64,000 nucleotides of DNA, taken from JAFGKK01 sp964521085 (lineage in GTDB: Bacteria; Chloroflexota; Anaerolineae; Anaerolineales; RBG-16-64-43). The notes beneath the pieces were generated by a model. The model was given only the letters and a program-made list of their open reading frames with translations. It made no database searches and had not been told where the DNA came from. The position numbers and the translations under genes are program-made. Shown here piece after piece: positions 42,352 through 50,848 of the stretch (position 1 is the first letter of the stretch; every line of letters starts with the position of its first letter). The DNA is taken from the NCBI GenBank assembly GCA_964521085.1, contig CAZFPL010000009.1:1-64000 (forward strand), in the 5' to 3' direction.

Positions 42352-43827
42352 TTGCGGTCATCAGGTATGCTGTTCCGGTGGTTTTCGATAGCGACCATAC
42401 TGGCAACCGCCGCATTGGTCCTCTTCGAGTTGGTCAGTTACAGCCGGGCTCAGACGCGTATCCCCCGCGGGATAACGATCGCGGGATTATCGCTCGGCGG
42501 AATGACCTCCCAGGAGGCCATGCAGATGCTGCTGCAGGTCTACAGCCAGCCGGTCGAAGTGCATTACAACGAAAGTATCTTTTACCTGCTGCCCTCCCAA
42601 TTCGGATTCACCCTCGATACCGCCAGCATGCTGGCGGCGGTGGATGCCTACCAGACCCAGCTGCCTTCCTGGGAAGGTTTTTGGTCCTTCCTTTGGAATT
42701 CCCCGGTCGAGGAGCATTCGATTCCCATTAAGGCGGAATACTCCCGGACACAGCTGCAAACCATGATGGCGGATATCGCCGCGCGCTATGACCTGCCCCC
42801 CGTTCCTCCGCAGCCGGAGCCTGGCAAGCCGTTCTTCAAAGCCGGTACGCCGGGGACTGTGCTGGACCAGGAACACGCGGCCGAACTCATCGTCAAGGCG
42901 CTTTTCTCACCGAACCACCGCAGCGTCAATCTGCCGATCATCTCCAACCAGCGGAGCCTCCCGTCCATCGAGTCGCTGGACACTTTGATCAAGCAGCTGG
43001 CCGCCGTCGACAATTATTACGGGCTGCTGGACGTATATATGGTCAATCTCCAGACCGGGCAGGATTTACACCTCATCCACGCCAACGGGGAAGACTACCC
43101 TACGGATCCCGATGTGGCCTTTACCGCAGTCAGCACGATTAAAATCCCGATCCTGCTGGCCACCTTCGTCCATCGGAATCTGCCGCTTGACGCGGAAACG
43201 GAGAAATGGCTGAAGGATATGCTTGGGATTCAGTCCGGGAACGATCCCGCCGACTGGCTTATGCAAAGCCTGGATCCGGCGCAAGGCCCCCTGGTGGTGA
43301 CTCAATCCATGGCCGACTTGGGTCTTGTGAACACCTTTATCGCGGGGTATTTCAAGCCGGGTTCCAAATTGATCAAGCAGATCCAGACACCTGCAAACCA
43401 ACGGAAGGACATCCAGACGGATCTGGACCCCTACAATCAGACAACCCCCGTGGATTTGGGTCTTCTGATGCAGGACATCTATCAATGTTCCCTGGGCGGC
43501 GGGACTCTGCTCCTGAAATTCAAGGATCAGATCACCCCCGAGGAATGCACCGTCATGCTGGATTTGCTGTCGCAGGATACGATCGGGGTGTTCATCCAGG
43601 GGGGCGTTCCCGAAGGGACCAAAGTGATCCACAAACACGGCTGGGATCCCGGCATTTTCCATACCTACGGCGACGCGGCCATCGTCTACACTCCCGGGGG
43701 GAATTATGTTCTGTCCATTTTCCTCTGGCAGGCTGACTGGCTGCTGTGGGATATCGGTTCCAAGACCATCTCGGACGTTTCGAAGGCTGTCTACAACTAC
43801 TTTAACCCCCCCACAAGCACGCTCTAA
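42352..43827 (+). CDS. Beta-lactamase class A-like serine hydrolase with peptidoglycan-binding N-terminus
   Basis: A secreted or membrane-anchored protein of about 491 residues. An N-terminal helix ('WFSIATILATAALVLFEL') is followed by a VanW/YoaR-type PG-binding-4 region ('GITIAGLSLGGMTSQEAM'), then a class A-like domain with 'AVSTIKIPILLATF' (SxxK) and, near the end, 'VIHKHGWDPGIFH' in the place of the KTG box. The GGGAGG element just before the TTG at 42352 supports that start; a GTG at 42346 and an ATG at 42367 are alternatives. Actual beta-lactam hydrolysis is uncertain, since the KTG motif is altered. Confidence 0.78.
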   Translation: MRSSGMLFRWFSIATILATAALVLFELVSYSRAQTRIPRGITIAGLSLGGMTSQEAMQMLLQVYSQPVEVHYNESIFYLLPSQFGFTLDTASMLAAVDAYQTQLPSWEGFWSFLWNSPVEEHSIPIKAEYSRTQLQTMMADIAARYDLPPVPPQPEPGKPFFKAGTPGTVLDQEHAAELIVKALFSPNHRSVNLPIISNQRSLPSIESLDTLIKQLAAVDNYYGLLDVYMVNLQTGQDLHLIHANGEDYPTDPDVAFTAVSTIKIPILLATFVHRNLPLDAETEKWLKDMLGIQSGNDPADWLMQSLDPAQGPLVVTQSMADLGLVNTFIAGYFKPGSKLIKQIQTPANQRKDIQTDLDPYNQTTPVDLGLLMQDIYQCSLGGGTLLLKFKDQITPEECTVMLDLLSQDTIGVFIQGGVPEGTKVIHKHGWDPGIFHTYGDAAIVYTPGGNYVLSIFLWQADWLLWDIGSKTISDVSKAVYNYFNPPTSTL

Positions 43828-43896
43828 TCTGCATCCCGCCCGAAAGCAGGAAAGCCCGGGATCCAGCCGTTCTGTTCCCGCGTCTCTTTACTCCCA

Positions 43897-43912
43897 TGTT
43901 CCACGTGAAACA
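43897..43912. other. parS centromere-like site
   Basis: The 16-base sequence TGTTCCACGTGAAACA agrees at every position with the ParB-binding consensus TGTTNCACGTGAAACA. It lies in an intergenic region, about 17 kb from oriC, where parS sites are usually found. parA and parB are not in the window. Confidence 0.9.
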
Positions 43913-44021
43913 ACCGGGGGTCAGGAACCTCCAAGGGTGGATCTGCCTCATCTGCATGAATAAGGAATAAGGTAAAATCCTCTCCGCGTTTTCCATTGCG
44001 TCCGGCTTTCGAGAAAAGGTC

Positions 44022-44924
44022 ATGAACCAACGTCCGATCTGCGATTACGAAAATTCCGACTATCAAAAAACCTTCTGGGATGCCGGAACCCGCAGGTACG
44101 AGGATCTGTGTGAAGCGCGGGCTCTTTCCCGGCTGATGCCCAGGCGGGGGCGTTTGCTTCTGGAACTGGGCGCCGGGGCGGGCCGCAATACACTCCGGTA
44201 TTCCGGCTTTGACAGGATCGTTCTCCTGGATTACTCCCGGACCCAGCTTCAGCAGGCGCGGGAAAGGCTTGGCGATTCCGGGCGTTTCCTCTTCGTGGCG
44301 GCCGATATTTACAATATCCCCCTCGTATCCGGTTTGTTCGACGCCGCCACCATGATCCGGACCCTTCATCATCTATCCGATCCGCCCGCGGCGCTTCTCG
44401 AAGTCCGCCGCGTGCTGCAACCGGCCTCCACCTTCCTTCTGGAATATGCCAACAAGCAAAACCTTAAGGCCATCCTCCGGTTTTTCCTGCGCCGCCAAGC
44501 CTGGAGTCCGTTCTCCTCCGACTCCGTGGAATACCTGCCTTTGAATTTTGATTTTCATCCGGCATCGGTCCGAGGATGGCTTGAGAAAAGCGGATTCGGG
44601 ATCATCACCCAGGCGACCGTATCCCATTTTCGAATTGCCCTTCTGAAGAGAATCATCCCCGCCCGGCTGCTTTCCTACCTGGATTTCCTCCTCGGTTACA
44701 CGGGCAACCTTTGGCAGCTTTCTCCCAGCGTGTTTGTCCTTGCGCAGGCGGATTCGACCGGACCGGCAGCGCCGACCGGTTTTTTCCAATGTCCGGAATG
44801 CGGGAATTCGGACCTCCGGGAGGAAAAGCATCCGTCCGGGTCATCCCTGAATTGTCTGAAGTGCCAAAAGCGTTTTTTGGTACGGAACGGTATTTACGAC
44901 TTTAAAGAGCCACTGTCTTTATAG
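44022..44924 (+). CDS. SAM-dependent methyltransferase with C-terminal zinc ribbon
   Basis: Class I methyltransferase of 300 residues. The SAM-binding motif is 'LLLELGAGAGRNTLRY', followed by 'IVLLDYSRTQLQQAR' and 'AATMIRTLHHLSDP', as in Methyltransf_11 proteins. The C-terminus carries a Trm112-like four-cysteine ribbon ('CPECGNSDL' and 'CLKCQKRFLV'). The gene ends inside the oppositely oriented glycosyltransferase gene, overlapping it by 31 bases. The substrate is not recognisable. Confidence 0.82.
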   Translation: MNQRPICDYENSDYQKTFWDAGTRRYEDLCEARALSRLMPRRGRLLLELGAGAGRNTLRYSGFDRIVLLDYSRTQLQQARERLGDSGRFLFVAADIYNIPLVSGLFDAATMIRTLHHLSDPPAALLEVRRVLQPASTFLLEYANKQNLKAILRFFLRRQAWSPFSSDSVEYLPLNFDFHPASVRGWLEKSGFGIITQATVSHFRIALLKRIIPARLLSYLDFLLGYTGNLWQLSPSVFVLAQADSTGPAAPTGFFQCPECGNSDLREEKHPSGSSLNCLKCQKRFLVRNGIYDFKEPLSL

Positions 44925-46051
44925 GGCAGCCATTTCCAAATCAGATCGGCGATATCCTCCGCCGCCCGTGGCCGGGCAATCCGCTTGCAGGCGACCGCCG
45001 CGCTTTCCCGAAGCTTTGGATTTGCAATCCACCGCCGGACCGCCCTTGCCGTGCGTTCCGTGCCGGGAGCCCAGCGGCCGGCTCCCTCTTCCACGACATA
45101 ACGGACATTCCCATCCTCCTGACCCGGGATCCGGCTGTTCATGACGATGGGCAATCCGCAGACAAGCGCTTCGCTGATCGTTCCGGGCCCGGCTTTGGTG
45201 ACCAGGATATCCGCGGCGTTCATGAAATCGGGCATATTATTCACAAAGCCGAAAATGAAGGTCGGGACGGTCCATTCCGCCTTTTCCATCCGCTGCTTCA
45301 ACTTCTCATTCCGCCCGGTGATCACAACCAAAGCGCATTCCGGGGCGGTGTACATGATATTGCGCGCCGTATCGAACAGCGGCCCCATGCCCTCTGCCCC
45401 GCCGACCATCAGGACAATCGGACGATCGAGTGGCCAACCCAGTTTGGTCCGTATTTCTGTCTTTTCGCTTTCGTTGATGAATTTCTTGCTGATCGGCAGC
45501 CCGAAAAGTTTTATTTGTTCGGGTTTCAGACCGTTGAGAATCGCTCTCCGGCGCACTTCTTCCGTAGGAACGACGCACACATCCACCCGTCGGTGGAACC
45601 AATAATTCGGCGCCGTGATCAAATCGGTCACCGCCGTGATAAACGGGGGACGGTGTTTGCCGAGAGCGCGCAAGACGGGGGCGTTGAACAGCGGATGCAC
45701 GCAGAACACCAGATCCATCGGATGCTCTCGGACCAGCTGCTTGGCGGCAGGCCGGATCCACGGCCAGAGTGAATCCATCATGAAGACGGCCCGGCGCCGG
45801 CCGTCCACCATGCGGTACCCCAGCCCCCACAGGTTCGGGACCTTCACCATCGTCGGATACAGTTCCGGTGCCTTGCTCAGGGGATACGGGGCATAGGCCT
45901 TGAACACGTCGACCATATCCAAAACGAATTCCCCGGAATGCTTTTCCTCCAATACCTCGATCACCGCCTGGGCGGCGCTCCGGTGCCCGCCACCGGTATC
46001 AGAGAAGAGGACGAGGATCCTAGGTTTCTTAACCAGGGGGTGGAGTGTCAT
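44894..46051 (-). CDS. MGDG synthase-like glycosyltransferase (GT28 type)
   Basis: Glycosyltransferase of 385 residues related to 1,2-diacylglycerol galactosyl/glucosyltransferases. The N-terminal domain has 'LFSDTGGGHRSAAQAVIEVL' and 'HPLFNAPVLRALGKHRPP'. The C-terminal nucleotide-sugar domain contains 'VLMVGGAEGMGPL' and 'ADILVTKAGPGTISEALVCG', the family signature. It probably makes a membrane glycolipid at the cytoplasmic face. It follows a DUF951 gene, whose end overlaps its start. Confidence 0.87.
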   Translation of the reverse strand: MTLHPLVKKPRILVLFSDTGGGHRSAAQAVIEVLEEKHSGEFVLDMVDVFKAYAPYPLSKAPELYPTMVKVPNLWGLGYRMVDGRRRAVFMMDSLWPWIRPAAKQLVREHPMDLVFCVHPLFNAPVLRALGKHRPPFITAVTDLITAPNYWFHRRVDVCVVPTEEVRRRAILNGLKPEQIKLFGLPISKKFINESEKTEIRTKLGWPLDRPIVLMVGGAEGMGPLFDTARNIMYTAPECALVVITGRNEKLKQRMEKAEWTVPTFIFGFVNNMPDFMNAADILVTKAGPGTISEALVCGLPIVMNSRIPGQEDGNVRYVVEEGAGRWAPGTERTARAVRRWIANPKLRESAAVACKRIARPRAAEDIADLIWKWLPYKDSGSLKS

Positions 46052-46241
46052 TCAATCCTCGATGCAGGATGGTCTTAATCCGTTTCGCGAGATCGCGGCG
46101 TTCCAAGAGAATCCGGTGCCCGCATCCCTGGCATTGAATGCCGATATCCGCGCCCAGGCGGACGACCTCCCACTCCTTGCTCCCGCAGGGATGCGGTTTT
46201 CGCAATTGTACGACATCGCCCAAGGATAGATCGGCAAGCAT
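46029..46241 (-). CDS. DUF951 family protein
   Basis: A 70-residue basic protein of the DUF951 family, recognised by 'GDVVQLRKPHPCGSKEWEVV' and 'DIGIQCQGCGHRILLERRD'. The three cysteines may bind a metal, and the family may bind nucleic acid, but the role is unknown. The ATG is at 46239-46241. It overlaps the glycosyltransferase start by 23 bases and is divergent from pdxS. The frame continues as a long antisense frame over pdxS, which is not a gene. Confidence 0.88.
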   Translation of the reverse strand: MLADLSLGDVVQLRKPHPCGSKEWEVVRLGADIGIQCQGCGHRILLERRDLAKRIKTILHRGLNDTPPPG

Positions 46242-46273
46242 GCTTTCATTATAACCACACCCCTGACGGATTG

Positions 46274-46287
46274 ATGCAGGCCTGCAT
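46274..46287. promoter_or_regulatory. 14-bp palindrome in the pdxS promoter
   Basis: ATGCAGGCCTGCAT is a perfect palindrome that ends three bases before a TAGAAT -10 box (46290-46295) of pdxS, so a protein bound here would cover the -35 region. It also lies 33 bases before the DUF951 start. Confidence 0.55.
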
Positions 46288-46325
46288 GGTAGAATATTAA
46301 CGCAGTTTTGTGTTGGAGGTGCAAC

Positions 46326-47219
46326 ATGGATAACCAAAAAATCACAGGATCCTTCACTGTCAAGAAGGGATTGGCCCAAATGCTGAAAGGCGGTGTGATC
46401 ATGGATGTGGTCACTCCCGAGCATGCCAAAATCGCCGAAGCCGCCGGCGCCTGCTCGGTCATGGCGCTGGAACGGGTTCCTGCGGATATCCGTGCCAACG
46501 GCGGCGTCGCCCGGATGAGCGATCCGGGATTGATACAGCAAATCATGGAATCGGTTTCGATCCCGGTCATGGCCAAGTGCCGGATCGGTCACTTCGTGGA
46601 AGCGCAGGTGCTGGAAGCGATCGGCGTCGATTACATCGACGAGTCCGAAGTGCTCACCCCGGCGGACGAGGAGCATCACATTTACAAGCACGATTTTAAA
46701 ATTCCGTTTGTCTGCGGCTGCCGGAATCTGGGGGAAGCCTTGCGTCGCATCGGGGAAGGCGCGGCGATGATCCGGACCAAGGGCGAAGCCGGAACCGGCG
46801 ATATCGTCGAGGCGGTCCGTCATGCCCGCGCCGTGTGGGGTGAGATCCGCCATCTGCAGAACCTTCCGGAAGAAGAGCTGATGGCGTTCGCCAAATCCAT
46901 CGGCGCTCCGTACGAGCTGGTGAAGGAAACCAAGGAGCTTGGCCGATTGCCGGTCGTGAATTTCGCGGCGGGCGGCGTGGCCACTCCCGCGGACGCCGCG
47001 CTGATGATGCAGCTGGGCATGGACGGTGTGTTCGTGGGGTCCGGAATTTTTAAATCCGGTGATCCGGCCAAACGCGCCGCGGCGATCGTCAAGGCGGTCA
47101 CGCATTTCCGCGATGCGAAGATCATCGCCGAAGTCAGCCGCGATCTCGGCGAACCGATGGTCGGACGGCAGATCTCCGCCATTCCCAAAGAGGAACTCAT
47201 CGCCGGCCGGGGTTGGTAG
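46326..47219 (+). CDS. pdxS: Pyridoxal 5'-phosphate synthase lyase subunit
   Basis: Synthase subunit of the DXP-independent vitamin B6 pathway, 297 residues. It shows 'GGVIMDVVTPEHAKIAEAAG', the catalytic Lys in 'IPVMAKCRIGHFVEAQ' and the second Lys region 'IRTKGEAGTGDIVEAV'. TTGGAGGTGC is a good ribosome site for the ATG at 46326. It heads a tightly packed six-gene operon that runs to tmk, with its partner pdxT third. Confidence 0.97.
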   Translation: MDNQKITGSFTVKKGLAQMLKGGVIMDVVTPEHAKIAEAAGACSVMALERVPADIRANGGVARMSDPGLIQQIMESVSIPVMAKCRIGHFVEAQVLEAIGVDYIDESEVLTPADEEHHIYKHDFKIPFVCGCRNLGEALRRIGEGAAMIRTKGEAGTGDIVEAVRHARAVWGEIRHLQNLPEEELMAFAKSIGAPYELVKETKELGRLPVVNFAAGGVATPADAALMMQLGMDGVFVGSGIFKSGDPAKRAAAIVKAVTHFRDAKIIAEVSRDLGEPMVGRQISAIPKEELIAGRGW

Positions 47220-47686
47220 TGGCCCCCTCCGTTCACATCCGCCGGGGAACACCCGCCGATATTCACGCGATCATCCATCACCGCCTGGGAATGTTTTCCG
47301 AGATGGAAATCGGCGATCCGTCCGAGTATGAAGCATATGCGTCCGAGTTCAGGGAATTCGTTTCGCAGGAGATGTCCTCGGGCATGTTCCGTTCGTGGCT
47401 TGCCGAAACCGAAACGGGTGAAATCGTGGCCGGGGGTGCGATCATGATCGTACCCTGGCCGGCCAATCCGAAGGACCGCAAACAACAGCGGGCGTTCCTC
47501 CTCAACGTTTTCACCGAACCCGGTTTTCGCCGCCAGGGGATCGCCCGATCCCTGGTGCAGGCCATGGTCGATTGGTGCCGTGGGCAGGGATTCGGCTCGG
47601 TCTTTCTCCATGCCAGTGAAGCCGGCCGCCCGCTTTACCAATCGATGGGTTTTAAAACAACATCAGAATTGCGGTTTGATTTCTAA
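47219..47686 (+). CDS. GNAT-family N-acetyltransferase inside the pdx operon
   Basis: A 155-residue acetyltransferase with the CoA-binding motif 'LNVFTEPGFRRQGIARSLV' and C-terminal 'ASEAGRPLYQSMGFKTTSEL'. The GTG at 47219-47221 shares one base with the pdxS stop; a TTG at 47213 is possible. It ends three bases before pdxT. The substrate is unknown, and nothing known about B6 synthesis needs an acetyltransferase. Confidence 0.8.
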   Translation: MAPSVHIRRGTPADIHAIIHHRLGMFSEMEIGDPSEYEAYASEFREFVSQEMSSGMFRSWLAETETGEIVAGGAIMIVPWPANPKDRKQQRAFLLNVFTEPGFRRQGIARSLVQAMVDWCRGQGFGSVFLHASEAGRPLYQSMGFKTTSELRFDF

Positions 47687-47689
47687 TCC

Positions 47690-48280
47690 ATGACTATCGG
47701 CGTTCTCGCCCTGCAGGGCGATTTCGAAGAGCACATTTCTAAGCTCAGCGGCATCAAGACCGCGGCCGTCGAAGTCCGGCTTCCGGCGGATCTCGAGGGT
47801 CTTTCCGGCCTGATCATCCCGGGCGGCGAAACGACCACCTTTCGGAATTTGGCGCAATCGTACGGGATGATCGAACCCTTGCGGGAATTCGGAAAACGGC
47901 ACGCTGTTTGGGGTACCTGCGCCGGGGCGATCGTCATGGCGGGCAAGATCGATCGCGAGCCGTCCGTCCTCGGATTAATGGATATCGTCGTGGCGCGGAA
48001 TTCCTTCGGCCGCCAATTGGATTCCTTTGAAATCGATTTGGATATCCCTGTGCTTTCCTCCGGCAACCATAAAACACCGCGTTCATTTCATGCCGTCTTT
48101 ATCCGGGCACCCGTCATTCAGGAAGTAGGTCGGGGAGTCGAAGTGTTGGCCCGCCTTCCGGACGGCACGATCGTGGCCGCCCGTCAAAACCACTGGCTGG
48201 CAACTTGTTTCCACCCCGAACTTTCCGAGGATGACCGGATGCATCGCCTTTTCCTGGATATGGTGGGGGCCGCGGGATAA
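47690..48280 (+). CDS. pdxT: Pyridoxal 5'-phosphate synthase glutaminase subunit
   Basis: Glutaminase of the PdxS/PdxT complex, 196 residues. The oxyanion strand 'LIIPGGETTTFRNLA', nucleophile elbow 'AVWGTCAGAIVMAG' (Cys) and the C-terminal 'LATCFHPELSEDDRMH' (His/Glu) are present. It is separated from pdxS only by the small GNAT gene. Confidence 0.95.
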   Translation: MTIGVLALQGDFEEHISKLSGIKTAAVEVRLPADLEGLSGLIIPGGETTTFRNLAQSYGMIEPLREFGKRHAVWGTCAGAIVMAGKIDREPSVLGLMDIVVARNSFGRQLDSFEIDLDIPVLSSGNHKTPRSFHAVFIRAPVIQEVGRGVEVLARLPDGTIVAARQNHWLATCFHPELSEDDRMHRLFLDMVGAAG

Positions 48281-48282
48281 CC

Positions 48283-49245
48283 ATGATCCACTCCTTTGAT
48301 ATCCGCGATTCGCTTTCCCTTCAAAAGCTTATCGTCCGCGGAATAAGCCTCGACGCGCCGACATGCCTGACCCAGGATCTGCACCTGCTTCGGAACGCGG
48401 TTCTGGCTCAGGTCTTGCCGGAGCTGCTGCCGGAGACGCTGATCCTGGACCGTCAGGGGCACACCCTGGGCTTCGCACAACTCAGCCACCGCCGCGGAGA
48501 CGCCTTCTCCCATCTGCGGTTCCTCTCTCCCCGGGAAATTTTCCCGGATCCGGCGGGCGCCGAATTAATCGAGGCGCTGCTGCGCGTGGCCGGACGGCGG
48601 AAAGCGCAGCACATTCTCGCGGATGCGGAGGAGAAGACAGAAGAATGCGGTTTCCTCCGGCGCGAGGGATTCTTGGTGTATGCCCGGGAAGATATTTGGA
48701 AGGGCATGAATCCGTTCCCGCAAAACTTTGGGAGACCGACGGGAGTCCTTCGCCCGCTTCTTATCGCCGACGCGGCTTCCGCACATGCGCTATACTGTTC
48801 CATAGTTCCGGCGCTCGTCCATCAAGTGGAAGGATTCCCGCGCCGCCCAAAGGGATGGATGATTTTCGAGGAAGGCGAGTTGGTTGGATTTTTCCACATC
48901 CGCACAGGTTCGCGCGGATTGTGGATGGAACCCTTCTTTCATCCCGGAGCGCGGCATGCGCCGGAATGGATCACCAGCTGGCTGGATGCTTTAAGCGCCC
49001 GTCCGCAGGAACCCGTTTACGTCTGCGTGCGTTCCTACCAAGACTGGGTCGGACCCATCCTTCAGGATTTTGGTTTCTCCCTTTTCAGCCGCCGGGCTGT
49101 GTTTGTCCGCCGCGTCGTCGTCCCGGTCCCGCTGCTGGAGGGCGTGCCGCTTTCCGCCGTGGAAAAACCCGTTCCCCAAGCCACCACTTATACTTCGTCA
49201 GTCGCTCCCACCGCCTATGACTCCGCAACGACGAATCACCGATAA
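48283..49245 (+). CDS. Tandem GNAT-like protein of unknown function
   Basis: A 320-residue protein whose two halves each look like degenerate GNAT domains: 'HTLGFAQLSHRRGDAFSHLR' in the first, 'EGELVGFFHIRTGSRGLWM' and 'WVGPILQDFGFSLFSRRAVF' in the second. The canonical CoA loop is weak. It starts two bases after pdxT and overlaps the AAA/R3H gene by 29 bases. A conserved operon position suggests a house-keeping role, which I cannot name. Confidence 0.7.
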   Translation: MIHSFDIRDSLSLQKLIVRGISLDAPTCLTQDLHLLRNAVLAQVLPELLPETLILDRQGHTLGFAQLSHRRGDAFSHLRFLSPREIFPDPAGAELIEALLRVAGRRKAQHILADAEEKTEECGFLRREGFLVYAREDIWKGMNPFPQNFGRPTGVLRPLLIADAASAHALYCSIVPALVHQVEGFPRRPKGWMIFEEGELVGFFHIRTGSRGLWMEPFFHPGARHAPEWITSWLDALSARPQEPVYVCVRSYQDWVGPILQDFGFSLFSRRAVFVRRVVVPVPLLEGVPLSAVEKPVPQATTYTSSVAPTAYDSATTNHR

Positions 49246-50848
49246 CCTCGACATCATGCTGAGCGTCCTTCCCGAAGGGATCAGCTCGGCGCTGCGCAAA
49301 GACGGCCGGTGGGACGTCCTCCAGGAGATCATTCTCGATCTCGGGCGGGTTCCGACCGCGCGCTATCTGGACAACGAGACGGTGCTCGACGAAAAGGAAG
49401 TGTCGTGCGAGATCATCGATTTCGTGGTCAGTCGAATCGGCGAATTCGACGCCGACAACCGTGCCGGCTTGGAACGCACGCTGCATCGCATCTCCGCCAT
49501 CCGTAACCGCCGCGGCCACATCGTCGGGTTGACCTGCCGTGTCGGGCGCGCGGTGTACGGTACGATCGACATTATCGAAGACCTCATCGTCTCCGGAAAA
49601 AGCATCCTGCTGCTCGGCCGGCCCGGCGTCGGGAAGACAACCATGCTGCGCGAAGCCGCCCGCATTCTGGCGGAGAGCAAACGGGTGGTGATCGTCGACA
49701 CCTCGAATGAAATCGGCGGTGACGGCGACGTCCCGCATCCGGCGGTCGGCCGGGCTCGGCGCATGCAGGTCCGCACCCCCTCCCTCCAGCACGAAGTGAT
49801 GATCGAAGCGGTGGAAAACCACAATCCGGAAGTGATCGTCATCGACGAGATCGGGCGGGAGCTCGAGGCGGCCGCGGCGCGGACAATCGCCGAGCGCGGT
49901 GTTCAGCTCATCGGCACCGCGCACGGAAATACCATCGATAATATTCTTCTCAATCCGACCCTGGCCGATCTGGTCGGCGGGATCGAATCCGTCACCCTCT
50001 CGGATGAGGAAGCCCGCCGGCGGGGAACCCAAAAAACCGTTCTCGAACGCCGCGCGCCGCCCACCTTCGAGATCCTCGTGGAAATCCAGGATCGCGAGCG
50101 CTTGGCGGTGCACCACGATGTGGCTGCGTCCGTGGACGCCATGTTGCGGGGCCGCCCCCTGCCCCCGCAGCTGCGCTACGTCGATGAACAGGGAGAAGTC
50201 CATAAGGAGATGGCCGCCCCCGCCGTCGTTCCGTCCGGATCCGGACGCGAGCGGTCAAGGCGAAGTCCCTCCTCTGAAATGTCGATGCCCTGGAGCGGGA
50301 CACCGCGCTCGTATGAACCCAGCCCTTCCCCCGACAGCCTGCCGTTCTCCCCGACTCCTCCGCATATGCCGCCCTCCCGGTCCCGCCCGATCCACGTCTA
50401 TCCGTACGGTGTGGCGAAAAACCGGCTCGATCAGGCGGCGCGCTACCTCCAGATGCCCGTGGTGGTGGTCAATGACGTGGGGCAGTCCGAGGCGATTGTT
50501 ACGATTAAATCCTATTACCGCCGGCGGCCGCAATTAATCGAGGACGCGGAACGCGGCGGAACGCCGATTTATGTCCTGCGCTCCAACACCGTTAGCCAGA
50601 TGGAGCATTTCCTCTCGGAATTGTTCGACCTGGGGCACACGCCCTCCTCCGATCATTCCCTTGACTCGGCGATGCAGGAGACGCAACAAGCCATCGATGA
50701 AATCCTCAATGGGTCGCGTTCGATAGATTTGGCCCCCACCTCGGCTTACATCCGCCGTTTGCAGCACCAGATGGCGCGCCAGGCCAATTTATTCTCCCAA
50801 TCCTTCGGAAAGGAGCCGCGCCGCCGGGTGCGGATCTATCGCAGCTGA
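49217..50848 (+). CDS. AAA-ATPase with R3H domain (Ycf45/SpoIIIAA-like)
   Basis: Single-strand nucleic-acid-binding ATPase candidate of 543 residues. The N-terminal SpoIIIAA-like part includes 'YLDNETVLDEKEVSCEIIDF'; Walker A is 'LLGRPGVGKTTMLREAARIL' and Walker B is 'EVIVIDEIGRELEA'. A Pro/Ser-rich linker (about 330-380) leads to a C-terminal domain ending in an R3H motif ('YIRRLQHQMARQANLFSQS'). The ATG at 49217 is inside the previous gene. It ends in TGATG with tmk. The family is common in Chloroflexota and cyanobacteria; the function is not established. Confidence 0.87.
   Translation: MTPQRRITDNLDIMLSVLPEGISSALRKDGRWDVLQEIILDLGRVPTARYLDNETVLDEKEVSCEIIDFVVSRIGEFDADNRAGLERTLHRISAIRNRRGHIVGLTCRVGRAVYGTIDIIEDLIVSGKSILLLGRPGVGKTTMLREAARILAESKRVVIVDTSNEIGGDGDVPHPAVGRARRMQVRTPSLQHEVMIEAVENHNPEVIVIDEIGRELEAAAARTIAERGVQLIGTAHGNTIDNILLNPTLADLVGGIESVTLSDEEARRRGTQKTVLERRAPPTFEILVEIQDRERLAVHHDVAASVDAMLRGRPLPPQLRYVDEQGEVHKEMAAPAVVPSGSGRERSRRSPSSEMSMPWSGTPRSYEPSPSPDSLPFSPTPPHMPPSRSRPIHVYPYGVAKNRLDQAARYLQMPVVVVNDVGQSEAIVTIKSYYRRRPQLIEDAERGGTPIYVLRSNTVSQMEHFLSELFDLGHTPSSDHSLDSAMQETQQAIDEILNGSRSIDLAPTSAYIRRLQHQMARQANLFSQSFGKEPRRRVRIYRS

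Noticed and set aside
46242..47252. Upstream continuation (minus strand) of the DUF951 frame over pdxS
   Set aside because: Only the last 70 codons match DUF951; the rest is the antisense of pdxS without any family resemblance.
49085..50203. A 372-codon minus-strand frame
   Set aside because: Antisense to the AAA/R3H gene; the translation is rich in His, Asp and Arg, as typical of shadow frames.
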